The translations under genes were made by a program, and so were the position numbers. Below the pieces are notes generated by a model. The model worked only from the letters and a program-made list of their open reading frames with translations, was not told the origin of the DNA and made no database searches. Positions 1 through 14,334 of a stretch of DNA of 64,000 nt are shown piece after piece; position 1 is the first letter of the stretch; every line of letters starts with the position of its first letter. This DNA comes from Anseranas semipalmata. Lineage: Eukaryota; Chordata; Aves; Anseriformes; Anseranatidae. The stretch is from the NCBI GenBank assembly GCA_013399115.1, contig VXAA01003843.1, positions 894,263 to 958,262 on the forward strand, written 5' to 3'.

Positions 1-1703
1 GACCACAAAATCCATTTTCTGAAGAAACCGAATGTTAACCTTCAGAAATGCTGATTTACTGCTTTTTATCATGGCATTGTCTCCCAGCTTCTCCTGGGAC
101 GGTCTTTGCTGCACCTCCTGCCGTCTGCAGTGCATCTATCTGGATACCCCACATTCATTCCAGTTTTTACACCTACACATTTTTCTCTCTTGTTGATGGC
201 TTTTAAATTCTTTCTCCCTCTGCAGATACCTAACTTTGTAATAGCGTTACCTAATTCCACAAAAGTGACTTATGAGACAAGTACCTATAAAGGACGACAT
301 TAAAACTGCCACAATATGTTTTGATAGATCGCTAACTATAGAGCATACAGATATCAACTGCTCTCAGCTTTTGAAAAATGGCTAGTGGCTTTCATGACAA
401 AACCAGACAAGAGCAGCTAGCAGTTTATTTCAGAACAACCAGCTTAATATTGCTGCAGTGATCTATGTTCCATTCGATCAATGTTTTAATGCAACTTCTC
501 ATTTGGCTTAAACATAATAATGCCTCTACAACAGGGCAGAAATACTGTTGTCAAGTGAGGGATGGGAAGCAGAATGTGGTAAAATAAAACAAGGGACTGG
601 AATTGGACAAATGCAGGTACCAGGTAAAGAAATAATGCCATGTTTATTTAAATAAGCTTGAATAATATATTCATTTTAGAAAGGAACATTTTTCCAGGCA
701 TGACCCAAAACAAAATGAACTAGTAAGAGGAGCATTTCTCTAGCAAAAATGCTATTAACAAATGCCATATCTATTCTATATGTGTCACCAGTAAACAAAA
801 TCAACCCCACTGCAACAGAACAAAAAAATGCACTAGAATGTAGTGTACATTTTTCTTCCTCTCTACACTTCAAAGTCGTAAGCACTCCTCATATTTCACG
901 GTAAGAGGTTTTATTTCTTGGTTCCCACAGCTCAGGTAATGATATCGTAACTCAAAGGTGGTGCAAGGCTCGCTATAGCTCTGACCTCGTAAACAATTTT
1001 AACGTCCCTTCTCCAAATCCCAACAGATAAAGGACCGTACCTGGGCAGCCGACGTCTCCTTAGCAGGTACCTGTTTATGCAGCTTGTAAGTGAGCACATG
1101 CTGCCCATTAAAACCACCTTGGATACAAAGAAAAGGCTGCCATTTGCGCATGGGAGGCCATCTTTCAACAAGCCGACAGAAATTTGCCAAATACCTGAGC
1201 TGCGTGGGAGGGAATGGGAAATTCAGCCAAAACACAGCACAGGCTCGCAAAGCAAGGCACACGGCACCGCACCTGAGCAACCCGACAGAGGCATCGGCAC
1301 CCGCGAGCTGCCTGACAGGCGCTGGTTAGCCGCAACCACCCGGTTAGCCAACTGGAAAGCTGACATGGAGGGATTGAGCCTGCACAGCCAGAGACCCCGT
1401 CAGACTGAAACAGCCTCTCGTGGGGGAAAGAAGTCACGAGAGAGTGAGATCAGCTCTCCACTTCCAGGCTAGACCTTGAGGGCTATGCTGCAGCTACAAG
1501 ATGCTGATCCCATAGTGCAGCGGACAGGTGAGCACCCCAGTTAGTCTGTTCTCCTGCCCCACAGGAGCATAACCTGTACCTGAGCCATGCTACCAGATGG
1601 TCAGCTGGCTTGTTCTGAAAATCCTCCAACGCAAAGATCCCTCCATGTCCCAGGGCAATCTCTGCTGCCACTACAGATCTCTATGATTATGATTTTTTTT
1701 CCC
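1..1703. other. Intronic sequence, no recognisable element
   Basis: Mostly AT-rich unique-looking DNA with a moderately GC-rich stretch at about 1190-1350. Open frames on both strands overlap one another and show no domain, signal peptide or splice context, so I treat them as chance. Confidence 0.6.
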
Positions 1704-1880
1704 TCAGGTCTAGCTTAACCTGCTCTTTTTGCAATTTAAACCCATTATTTCCTGCCCTGTTACTAGCTCTCTTTACAGCAAACTCATACACACCTCTGCT
1801 TAAAGAAGAGAGGCATTTCAAGATCTCTTCAACTCTAAGCAAGGCTGAACTTCAAACTCCTTGGAGAGATCTGGACAGTA
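1704..1880 (-). mobile_element. Degenerate CR1 LINE 3' fragment
   Basis: On the plus strand the stretch contains GCAATTTAAACCCATTATTT, then a C/T-rich segment and AAGGCTGAACTTCAAACTCC. These match the order of the common avian CR1 antisense pattern (GCAGTTTAAACCCATTA ... AGGCTGAACA). The element therefore lies on the minus strand. It is 5'-truncated and heavily diverged, implying an old insertion. The match is from memory of the family consensus. Confidence 0.6.
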
Positions 1881-4744
1881 AGTGCTAACATAGCCCTCAT
1901 GCCCTTTCTGCCTGTGTATCCAGGAATCAAGGTCTGAACTCGTTAGAAAGACACCGCCTAGTATTTCAAGTATTTCCTCCTGGAACGAAGCCAAAAACGT
2001 ACTAGGTGATATGAACAGGAGAATCAGAATCCACTACCTTCCGAAAAAAGTTTCTGAGGGGCAAAAAGGAAAGTGCTTCCTTAAAGAAAATTTGGTTCCC
2101 CTTATCACATGTATTTATCTGTTATCGAAGGTCTACTTGCAAGACTCATGACTGCTGAATTCATGGTATTAAACAATTTCTTTTGAAAAATCACATACAG
2201 ACCGAATGAAGGATACAGGAATTAAGAGCTAATACAGAAAGAAAAGGCAGAAGAAAAGGTCAGAGCAATGCTGGACAATCTTGGTAGTAACTCTATGGAG
2301 TGTCAGTAACGCATACACTTCAAAAGGTTTTGGCAAAAAAAACACCACCAACAACAAAAATCTGGAAGAGGAGAGGGGATGTTCTCCAAACCCAGTTGTG
2401 AGGTCTGATTTTCTGAGTACTTGTTTCATACAACTCATCCATAGTCTCACCACTGCAGCTGACAACTTCTCTGCACAGAATCCATCAAGGCGATGGCACC
2501 AGCCAGCTCCAAGTCTACAGATTGCGGAAAAACTCCTGGGAAATACTAAAAGCTTTTTTCCCTGCTAACTGTCAGTGCTGTGGTGGGGAAGCATAGCAAG
2601 CCTTTTGCCTTTTTCAGCATAAGGAGCGCTAGGTAAGTTGCCAGGGTATCACACTTCCGTATTCGCTTCAGATTGTATTGTAACGGGCAAATTCTGCCCT
2701 CCGTCATGCTTTGATGACCCCCAATAACTCTGTCCAAGAAACGAAGGTATAACATAATGACCTAATTGCATTTTAAAGCCCAAATATAGTTCTTGCACTC
2801 TAAGCTGAGACAGGCAAGTTTTTTCTTTGCCCTACCCACAAGTCACTGTGACACAACACTTATGACATATTGCAAATTTCTGAAGAGTTATTCCTTCCAA
2901 ACACCTATCTTCCTTGTTATTCAGCTGGCTGAAGAGCAGTTCGCTGTCATTTATGACAGAGGCACAGAGACAACTGAATAGCAATTACTCAGCATTTGTT
3001 AAAACAAAGGCCTCACCTTTAATAATTGCACAGTCACATTTCTTTGTGCAGGGTCAACCAGAAGTCCGGAAGGGAGACTTGCTGATTGACACAAATATGT
3101 CTGTGTTTCAAAGGGCAAACTACAAAGTCAAATAAAAGGCAATGTTTGCACAAGAGTTAACTTAGCCATTTGGCATTCGCAAAGAGCTCAACAATCCCAC
3201 GGAAAAGTGTCTGTCCTTTGCTCTGCTACAGTGCATTTTTAACTCAAACTTTAATACAGGTATACGGAGAGGTCACATTACCATGATCCCTGCAGAAGGT
3301 TAGCTAAATGCACAACCACAAGAAAGTAGTTAATAGCGACCTTTGAAGCAAAGTAACATGGTGGGCAGAGCTCCTTCTCCCAAACATACCCACAGTGAAC
3401 AGGCAGCTGCTAAAGACTCGGCGCAAGTTTGAGCTACAGAGCTCCTCTGACTGCATGGAAGAACAAACCAAACTCCAACAAAACAGGAACGATGGAGAGG
3501 AGACCTTTCCTCATGCCTCCATACACCAATTACAGTTCGTCCAGAACCCAGAAGACCAGCTCTGCTCAGTCACGGCGGCAGTGCGGCCTTGCAGCAAGGA
3601 GACGCAATGCTCAGTAAGGTCACATATGCTTCTGGGACTGCTCCGTTCCTGTTAGAACAAGGGCAGGTCCCCACAGCTGTGGCCCTGGAGCGCCGGACCA
3701 GACCTACAGCGCTCCATCAGGACAGGGCCCCTGGCCGGGCTGGGGCCCCGCGCAACGCTCCCGTCCCTTCTGCCTCGCTCCACTGCAGGCAGCACGCAGG
3801 ATTTTGTTCTCGCTTCTCTCACAAATCAAAGTGCTTTATCTTCCCTAAAGCTGTAAATGGGTGCTTTCACAGCGCCCCAAACCCTTTGAGCTCAATTTCC
3901 CAAGCTATTAGGTGTGTTGAATTCAAGGTCACTGGGTACATTAATTCTGGGTACATTAAAACCAGGTACCACGCACTCGTCTTCAAAGAGGCACTGAGAA
4001 CTTTAAGGTGAATCAGCTAGATGGATAAAGCATCTGCACACGGGCAGACTCAGCCAAAGGAATGGAAATATTCTCACGGGCAATTAATGATGCACCTTAA
4101 GTTATACACACTGCCTTCACATCTTTGTTGATTCCTTTCAACTTTCCCCCTACTTAGGCAGGCCTTTGAACCTCAAAGCATTACTGAACAATGTACTTTA
4201 TCAGCCACGTCTGTGTGCATGCACATTCACCCAGCACTGACTAAATTTTCATGTCCAGCCTTAAGTACCGGAACCAATAGTTAAACTGGCATGGATTTTC
4301 AGAAGTCATCCAAATTTGGGTCAGCGTGACAGGAGCAGGTATCCGGGATCAGTGCAAGAGATTTCTAATGTGCCATGGGAACGACTTCAGTAACAAACTG
4401 CAAAAAAAAAAATTCTTGTGCATTAAGTGTAACTATTGCTACTCTGAGATTAAATATTACTTGGAAAGTACTCATTAACTGCACAGTCCTTGATTAATGA
4501 GCAGGTGGACTGTGTTCAGGGACCTGGTCCTGATTTCAGCTGTCTTATTAGCTCTACCCCGGACACTTCTGATCACCACAAAAATAAATGAGGAAATCCA
4601 AAAACTAATTACAAGTGGACGAAATGTGTCAACCTAATAACTGTGTTACGGTACTTCAGAGATTAGGAGAGGAGGTTGGCAGGTGTGCAAAATGCAAATT
4701 CCGAAGCCACTAAAAAGAAACAGCAACAGAGTTTAGCTAATCTC
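1881..4744. other. Intronic sequence, nothing specific
   Basis: AT-rich unique-looking intron with a modest GC-rich patch at about 3650-3800. A short near-repeat (GGTACATTAA twice, about 3935-3961) is the only local structure noted. No gene or RNA signature was seen. Confidence 0.5.
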
Positions 4745-5110
4745 CTAGCATCTCCGGTGCGCGAGACCACAGGAAGCCTCCCAAGAAATCGTCTCCTCTT
4801 CGGAACAGCTCAGGTGCAGCCTGGGGCACCGCAACCGCTTGTTCATTGCTGGAGCGTTGCTGGATGCGGGAGCAGCCTGCCTCCCGCCACCGCCCTGAGG
4901 GGGAGCTGCCTCTGCTGGCAGGGGGGCACCCGGGGCCTGGGCTGGGGGCAATCGCCCAAAAGCTTTGGGAGGGCCTTTGTCAGAAGGCAGGTGGGTGGTG
5001 AGCAGAAAGCCAAGGGCAGGGGCAGAGCAGCTGACACGCAGCCACCGGCAGGTCCCAGGGCGGGTTTTAGGGCGCACACACCAGGCTGGGGAAGCCAGAA
5101 CCATCTTCTT
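4745..5110. other. GC-rich patch in intron 3
   Basis: A sharp rise in G+C with scattered CpG, bounded by AT-rich DNA. It generates long overlapping open frames on both strands (up to 265 codons), typical of stop-poor GC-rich DNA. No protein similarity is recognisable. It could be an intronic CpG island or a GC-biased-conversion patch. Confidence 0.5.
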
Positions 5111-5403
5111 CGGCTTGTCAGCAAACACAGTTGTATATCAACATCTCCTGCTATAATTATCCAGCAGCCGCTGCCCCCAAGCATCTCTGTGAAACAGTAG
5201 GGACTACCCACACACCCGCTTCTTAATTTTTGTTTACTTGTCTCTTGAAAAAGCCCAAAGAAATCTTCTACGCGCACTGGCTCAGTATGACAAAACGCCG
5301 TACTCCAACATCTGAGGGGGAGCTCAGGCAACCTGTGCCCTCCTATTGATCTCCTAGTCCTCCCTTCGTTCTTTCTAATCCTCTCCATAATTACAGGAGA
5401 TGT

Positions 5404-5437
5404 AAAAAATAAAAATAAAAAAAATAAAAATAAAAAA
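5404..5437 (+). repeat. A-rich (AAAAT)n-like simple repeat
   Basis: Runs of four to eight A separated by single T, directly visible. It is flanked at about 5475-5660 by another GC-rich patch. Confidence 0.85.
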
Positions 5438-6335
5438 CACAACCTGATCTTTCCGAAGCTGTCAGTTCCCCCGACCCATTTCCCGATGGCACCAGCTCGC
5501 ACTGCCCCAGCTGGGTGCACCCCGCGACGGATGGTGCCCGGAAGGGTCAGTGGCAGTGGCTGGAGCTGGAGGCATGGGTCCGGTCCTTTCAGCACGCTGC
5601 CGTGCCTGCCAGCTGCTCCCAGCGTGGCCAGGCCGGGCACTTCAAAAGGAAGCTGCTTTCAAAGCAGCAATGTCTTTTTCAACTACAGAAAACATTTAAA
5701 CCCGAAAACAAATGAATTCAAGCACCGAGTTCACAGAAGCCCTGGTCGACAGCGCTCCTCAGCTCCCCAGACAGAGATGTTTTATGTACGGAAAGACAGA
5801 CTCGTTAATTAATGCTATTACAATGTGGCCTGGCAAGAGGCCTCTGGGACTTAAAATAAAGAAATCCACACCCTTTAAGTGCACACTTTAATATAGAGAT
5901 AGCCTGCATTAGTATCAAAAAAATGCAACCAAAACCTCTTGAAGTACTCCGCCGATTTCCCCCACCGCCACTTCTCAGCATAAAAATGAAGTCTACTGAA
6001 AACTTCAGTTTCTGTAATTCAATTCCTCCAGCATCAGTGCTGGAGAACATCTCAGCCTTCCTTAGTGTTGATAGTGAGGAAAATAAAGCTGATCCATGGA
6101 GAGCGAGGAGGCGCAGCGGAGGCCAGACAAAGGCGTTATTAAAACACCCAGGAAAGCAGCAGCGGTACTGACCAATGCCTCCGCTGCCACCACGCAGGCC
6201 TCCATCGCTGGCTGCATACAATGCCAGCAGGGGATACGACGACAGGACCTAATTAATGGTCCGTGGAAGTACCCAAACACGTTACATCCACAAGATCTGC
6301 AGGCAGAAGAGAAACCAATCGAGCGCTTTGCATCG
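5438..6335. other. Intronic sequence, GC-rich then AT-rich
   Basis: A GC-rich patch at about 5475-5660 is followed by ordinary intronic sequence. The 5820-6330 segment has low repeat content and mixed TTTAAGTG and CATTAGTATC words that could be regulatory, but nothing decisive. The open frames here look like chance. Confidence 0.4.
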
Positions 6336-6625
6336 GCGCTTGCGGCCTGCACTACGCTCCTAGCAAAGCCTGAGCCCAGCCGCGACAGCCGGCAGATCTC
6401 CGAGCTGGAGACGAGGAGCTGCAGCTCCCCCGCGGCACACCGCCCTGCCCTCCAAGCTCGAGAAGCTCCGAGGTGAGCTTGGCGCGGAGCGGGAGCTCGG
6501 CACAGGGCCGGGTCCCAGCCCCGGCCTGCAGGGACACGGAGCCTGTCGGAGCGGCGGGAGCGCAGCCCGGCGGCGCGAGGCCGGCCCACAGCGGGCGGCT
6601 TCGCTGGTGCAGACAGTTACTCACA
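6336..6625. other. CpG-rich patch
   Basis: Dense CpG (for example the stretch around 6380-6600) with abrupt AT-rich flanks. It lies directly next to the AT-rich candidate enhancer at 6640-7015. No exon signature was seen. Confidence 0.55.
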
Positions 6626-6639
6626 GGAACACGGCGCGG

Positions 6640-7015
6640 AGAGATAATGCCGTGAAATATGGACAAAATGGAACTTGTTTCCTTGCCACTAAATTGTTAG
6701 CTTTATGGGACTTCATGCTGAACGGTATGAAAAAAAAATCCAATTTGCTTTGAAGCGCATTAGTCTAACATCCTAATTATTGTTTACATTGCCATTTGCC
6801 TTCTATTAAGAATTGAATAATTACCCAGTGCTTCATAGTTTAAAAATACAAGCAAACAGGATTATCTGGGTAATTAAGACACTGTACTGCAGCTTTGAAC
6901 TGTGGCTGTACAAGGTATCCACATACACAAGGAGAAATGATAGTTATCGATCGCCGTATTTAAATGGCATTTTAAGGAGTTCCAGCAGGCAAGACTGGCA
7001 ACTTATGAGGAGAAG
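6640..7015. promoter_or_regulatory. Candidate intronic enhancer (homeodomain/FOX-rich block)
   Basis: AT-rich, repeat-free block with clustered developmental factor words. TAATTATTGTTTAC at 6774-6787 joins a homeodomain core to a FOX core. TAATTAAG lies near 6871, and ATTATC and GATCGATCG-like words follow. The style resembles vertebrate conserved noncoding elements in EPHA4 and neighbouring developmental loci. Function is inferred from motif clustering only. Confidence 0.4.
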
Positions 7016-8055
7016 GTGACCAATTCCTTGTCATGGGGGGGAACAAAGCTATCTTGTGGCTACGACACTAGGCAGAACCAGACAAGCTTCCCAATGGCCT
7101 TGTCTCAGCCACAGACATCCTGCGTGCCTCTGGGAAAGGCACCTAGCCTTCCTCCTGCCGCCCTCCTCCTCTTCCTCCCCAGGCATGCCACCTCTGCCCG
7201 ACCTGCTGAAGGCCTGACCCCTCTGACACCCGTGCCCTCCCACGGCAGGCCCCCTCCACCGAACACATCTGTGACATTCAGTTCATCCACACAACCCACT
7301 GGGATTTAAACCCGCCCCCCGAAAGACAAAAGCAAAAACAGACCAGAGAGCCTGGTTTTCTCTAGGCACCCACGACCAAGGGAACTAAAGCAAATACCTG
7401 CTATATAGGCCGGCGTTTTTTAAAACCTTAATAGCCCATCCATATTGTACTTTAAACAGCATGGTCTCCCCTTATGGGTGACTATTAGGGCAAAACCAAA
7501 GTTTCTGCACGTTCCTTTGTTGTTTTAAAGAGCCTTTCCTCCATTTAATTATGCCACCAGGTTTCACACTGTGCACTTTACTACCCCTGTGAAATTACCT
7601 TCAAGTTAAACACTAATTGGGCATCAAAAAAAAAAAGCAAGAAAGAAGCCACCCCCCAACCTTATTTTTCCTTTTGGTTTGCTATAGGATGTAGCCCCAA
7701 CACAATCAGGGTCCTAATTTCATACCACTCATTTATGAAGACACAAAATGAAAACTAGTTCTTTAAAGAAACACAGTACGTTCACATGCAGCATGTGTTC
7801 TAGCTTATATCAATAAACCTTTCAACAAATCCGTTCTGAACAAGCCTGTGTTTTGGGAGCATTTAATGAGCCTCAGCTTTATTTCAAGCCAAAGGCAATT
7901 TTAAGTAAAGTTGAAATAAAGAAAAGTTAAAAAGAACAGAAAGCCACTAAAACCAAAAATAAAACAAAATACGGGTTCTTGTGTAATCACAAGGCTTAGG
8001 AAAGCAGAACTTTTCTCACAGATCGTTTTCGTTCGATAAACAAAGACAGCAGCTT
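7016..8055. other. Intronic sequence, nothing specific
   Basis: A GC/C-rich segment (7100-7320) passes into AT-rich sequence (7400-8050) with a short A run at about 7626-7637. No gene, repeat family or RNA was recognised. Confidence 0.5.
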
Positions 8056-8479
8056 CACTCGTGCACGTTCACCTGGGTGCCACCAGCCGCCTCGTCCCCT
8101 TTGCACCAGACCGCGACCACGGGCCGGGCCCGCTCCTGCGGCACCGCACCAGGGCTGAGCCGAGCCCCGACCCAACACACGGCAAAGGCCACGAAGCGCA
8201 ACACTTTTCTGGGCGTATCTGCACGAGTTTATGGGGCGGGGGGATCCCCCGTCCGAGGCTGTAGCTACCGAAGGGCTCCGTGGTCGCTGGTGAGCAGCTG
8301 GAGGAGGTCCCAGGCAGGGGCCCGCAGCCCCAGCCGCGGGAGGCAGCGCTGCCGGCACCTCCGCAGCGAGCCAGGGCCCGGCACGACCACAGCCGGCCGA
8401 AGCGAGCGGGCTGCAGAGGCTGGGGGACCCGCCACGATCGGTCGCAGTCAGGAGGAGGCCTGGGACACAGGGGGCATGC
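8056..8479. other. CpG-rich patch
   Basis: Dense CpG and GC-rich sequence giving overlapping open frames of up to 243 codons on the minus strand. None has a recognisable domain. It abuts the motif-rich block at 8480-8720, the same pairing of CpG patch and AT-rich block as at 6336-7015. Confidence 0.55.
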
Positions 8480-8720
8480 TGTGCAAATATTACACTCTCT
8501 GGAACAGCGTTTAAATCAAAACAGAATGCATTTGCATAAAATCCAGATCTTTGAGCGCTGGGTAAACAGAAGGAGATTTTGGCAGCGTTTCCAAAGGAAG
8601 CTCTTATCTCCTTTGTGAAATGGGGAAATGGGTGTGCTACTTTGCATGAGGGTGTATACAAAAGATGTAAATGAGGAGTTTGCTTGCATGCAAAAGACGA
8701 AGTGGCCCGACAGCTGCCAA
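8480..8720. promoter_or_regulatory. Candidate intronic enhancer (POU/TCF/FOX words)
   Basis: Within about 40 bp there is an octamer-like ATTTGCAT (8530-8537), a TCF/LEF-like AGATCTTTGA (8545-8554) and a FOX-like GTAAACA (8562-8568). TTTGCATGAG- and GTAAATGAG-type words follow. No repeat signature was seen. Inferred from motif density only. Confidence 0.38.
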
Positions 8721-9499
8721 TCCCCATTCACAGGGAGAGCTTCCTCAGTCTCCAGCAGGAGGAAGGAGAAGGGAACCAACGTGATTGCTTCCCAGGGAGG
8801 TGGAACAGGCTCTGAATATTCATAAAATGTCCATCTAGTCGTGGGAGTGTTAATCGTCTCCGATTCACAAAACTTGGCGACCTCACCTGCTCCCCAAAAC
8901 ATATCAAAAGGATGTGGCATAATGGAATGAAACCAGATAAGATGCTCATCTCCCAAGTCTGGGGGGCTTTTTGATGCAGCCTCCAAAGACTGAAGTGTAC
9001 TGCTGAGCATCTCTTTAATCATTTCTCACAAATGCAATAAAGACCAAGCTCAGTGGAGCATGTTATTAGACAGATAATAACCCTTGCACAGCCAAGACCT
9101 AAATCCTGAAGTCATCACACACCAGACAAGTTGTCTGGAAAGTTTTGGTTTGCCTTCTAAAAAAATAAATAAAAGGAACATCATCTATATGCCCCAGAGA
9201 AGACTAGCCAGCACTACCATGAAATTCATGCCCCAAGAGCTCATCTGTCTTCAGTTGTGAGGACTGCCTCTTTAAAAACCGCGCAGAATAAGGAGCAGGT
9301 ATTGCTCTCCTACATAGCAGCAGAAATTTTGTCAGCAATTCAGAAGGAAGCAGTATGAGCCTTTCTCCAAGGAATACATAAAGACACAATTGCTTGACAA
9401 CAATTGTGGCTTGACTTCTGAGGGGGGCAGAGAGGAAGAAAGCATTACCGAGTCTGCATGACAGTTAAATGGAGGATCTTAAAATACCCTAGTTGGTAA

Positions 9500-9500
<1 letters not shown>
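8721..9500. other. Intronic sequence, nothing specific
   Basis: Mixed-composition intron without a recognisable element. Confidence 0.5.
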
Positions 9501-9546
<46 letters not shown>

Positions 9547-9553
9547 AAAAAAA
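9501..9553 (+). repeat. Long poly-A tract
   Basis: Thirty-three A, one G, then nineteen A. It is directly followed by a 19-bp imperfect tandem duplication (AGGGAGAGACCCTT at 9559-9572 and AGGGAGCAACCCTT at 9578-9591) that contains a single N at 9573. It could be the tail of a retroposed sequence, but no body was recognised upstream. Confidence 0.9.
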
Positions 9554-11085
9554 TACTAAGGGAGAGACCCTTNACTGAGGGAGCAACCCTTGGAAGATCT
9601 GTTGAGCTCCACCAGAACATAATATAACCAGAGATAAGCACCAGCTAAATTTGGTTCAGACAGACTGTTTCAGTATTGCTCCCATGCCCCTCCCGGTAGC
9701 TTCCTTCTTCTCAGCTCCTTTTAAAGCTTAACATGTTGAGTCTGTGCATTTTTTTTCCCCTGCCAAAAATAATCAACCAGGAAAAAAAAAAAAAAAAAAT
9801 CTTTCTGGAATCTCAAATCTGTGCAGTCTTAGTCACCCTTCTGATTACCCTTTTGTGCAGCCAGACTGTTCATCAGTGTTATTCTGATGAAAAAAGTTGT
9901 CTATGACTAAAACGGGAAAGCACACACAAATTACTTCACTTCCCCACCCTGACAAAACCCACCATCCAAAAATCTTATCACAGAAAAAAAATATAATTAG
10001 ACTGTACTCTTCTGATATAAACTGAGCTGCTGCTCTCAATGATCACAGTGACTCTTCAAAGCCTCTGAGATAAAAAGAATCTTATCATTCAAATTATTAC
10101 TTCTTAGGGATGCTTTTATCAAAGTTAGAAGGAAAATTCTAAAAACAGCAGCGATATGAAACCAGGACCGAGCCATATTTTAAATGACACTGGATTTTCT
10201 GCCAATTGGCCAATTCACAACTCAAAAAAGCAAGTGTAGATGAAGACAAAGCTGTTGGCTCTCATAACCTTTACAATATCACAGTAAAAATCTCAACTGT
10301 CTCACATATTTATACTAAATGGCAGGTCTAAAATTGAGATTTGTAATTTCACAGCATCAAAATCATCACAGATGGCTGCAGTCTATTGCTTCTTTAATCT
10401 ATCTTTTCTCCCTTCCTGCTCGTTTCCCTCTTCCCCCTATTTGAGTTTAAAAGATATGCATTTTATCATAAGGAAATCATTACTAAATGCAAACCACAAT
10501 ATATTAATGTGTAACAAAACAATTTGCATAACAATGATACATACAAGCAAATTTTAAAATTACTTCATGTCTCAACTTCGCCCTAAAGCACTAATTACCT
10601 TAGCCTTGAGATGTGTCACTAGTTGGGATAGTTTCACATTCCACCAACAATATTCCACATTTGTGCTCTCCTAAATGAATAGCCATTACTGCAAGAAGTT
10701 TCAGGAAAAAATATAAAAAAATAAAGATCAACAGGAAGTTCTTTTTGCGCTGAGTTCACGGGTACAAATGCACCTGTAAGAAAAGAATCAGCACTCATCT
10801 AGTATTTCTGCTGACCAAGACAATGTTGTGGAACCATTCTTGTGACACCTGTGAAGCTTCCCAAATAAATACGAACTAAATACTTGCTCCTTTCCCCTCC
10901 TGCTCTGGGTTTTTGTGCATGTATATAGATAAAGATAGACGGATGTTCAGTAAGACAATCAAAGTCTGCTGGAAAAAAACAGCAGTTGTTTGATTGAAGG
11001 ACAGGCTTTGTGTAATCAAACACCTTCATACCACACACACAATTTTTTATATTTTTTTAAATAAGTCCTGGTCAGGGTCAGAGAG
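9554..11085. other. AT-rich intronic sequence
   Basis: AT-rich with a second A run at 9782-9799. Long TA- and AAT-rich stretches at 10300-10560 lack a recognisable repeat family. No gene was seen. Confidence 0.5.
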
Positions 11086-11867
11086 CGTTAGCGGCCCAGG
11101 GCAGAAGGCACTCCAGAAGCAGAGTGGCTCCCCGTTATGCGTCTCCCCCCAGCCCAGAAAGGAGGCCCGAGCAGCTCACGGAGAAGCACCTCGTTGAGAG
11201 CTGGGGTCCCGCGGGGCTGCGGCCAGAGGCCGGTCCCAGCAGCGGACAGGGAGCGCCGAGCCCCTGCCCCGCGGGCCGAGGCCGTTTCTGCCCACCAAGC
11301 TCTCGCCAAACGTTTAAGGTCTTGATGAATCCCAACTCTGAGCGCAGATGACGGGGGAAGATGGACGAGGACACGGACCACCTCTGACCCTGCCTCGTGC
11401 TGGTCCTGCCGCCGTCGGCCTGTTGCCAATCGGCCGAGGTGGAGCCTGCCCAGCGCAGCGCGGGGCAGGGCCAGGCGAAGGCTCGCTGCAGGCCAGGCCA
11501 GCCATGCCATGCCATGCCGCCGGGCTTCACGACTCGGAGGAGCTTCCCGGTGAGCCGCTCTGGCTGGGAATGGCAGGTGCTAAGGAAGGGAACCACAAGC
11601 AACCACTGCTGAAACGGGCCTAGCGCTTTCCAGCTGTGTGCTGGCTCAAGTCCGCTGAGAAGAGCTGGCACGGGCCGGCTCCGCTCTGGTGAATCCGAGA
11701 GACAGAAAGTTTCCTCCTCTGCCGTAAATGTGATGCCACCCAACCTTCCTCCGACCTGGGAGCAGGCCACGGTGTCTCCTGAGCCCAGCCTCTCCGGGCA
11801 CAGCTGAGGGCTGGCAGGTGGCCCAACCCGGCCCAAGTCCATTGACAGAAAGGCAAACAAGAAGCAG
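11086..11867. other. CpG/GC-rich patch with short simple repeats
   Basis: High G+C with many CpG. It contains a short ATGCC tandem at 11503-11518. Overlapping long open frames (up to 251 codons on the minus strand) read through low-complexity sequence and have no recognisable domain. Confidence 0.5.
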
Positions 11868-11907
11868 CCCACCACCACCACCACCACCACCGCCCACCGC
11901 CACCACC
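11868..11907 (+). repeat. (CCA)n microsatellite
   Basis: About eight CCA/ACC triplets, then interrupted CCG/CCA units. It accounts for the run of valine and glycine codons seen in minus-strand frames here. Confidence 0.9.

Positions 11908-14334
<2,427 letters not shown>

Noticed and set aside
4843..5640. 265-codon minus-strand open frame
   Set aside because: Low-complexity peptide from GC-rich and A/T-repeat DNA, with overlapping frames on the other strand and no recognisable domain.
7996..8727. 243-codon minus-strand open frame
   Set aside because: Lies in a CpG-rich patch where stops are rare; Ala/Pro/Gly-rich peptide without family resemblance.
9501..9553. Poly-A tract considered as a processed pseudogene tail
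   Set aside because: No gene-like or SINE/LINE body was recognisable immediately upstream.
11135..11890. 251-codon minus-strand open frame starting in a (CCA)n repeat
   Set aside because: The N-terminus is microsatellite-encoded and the rest is GC-rich chance sequence.
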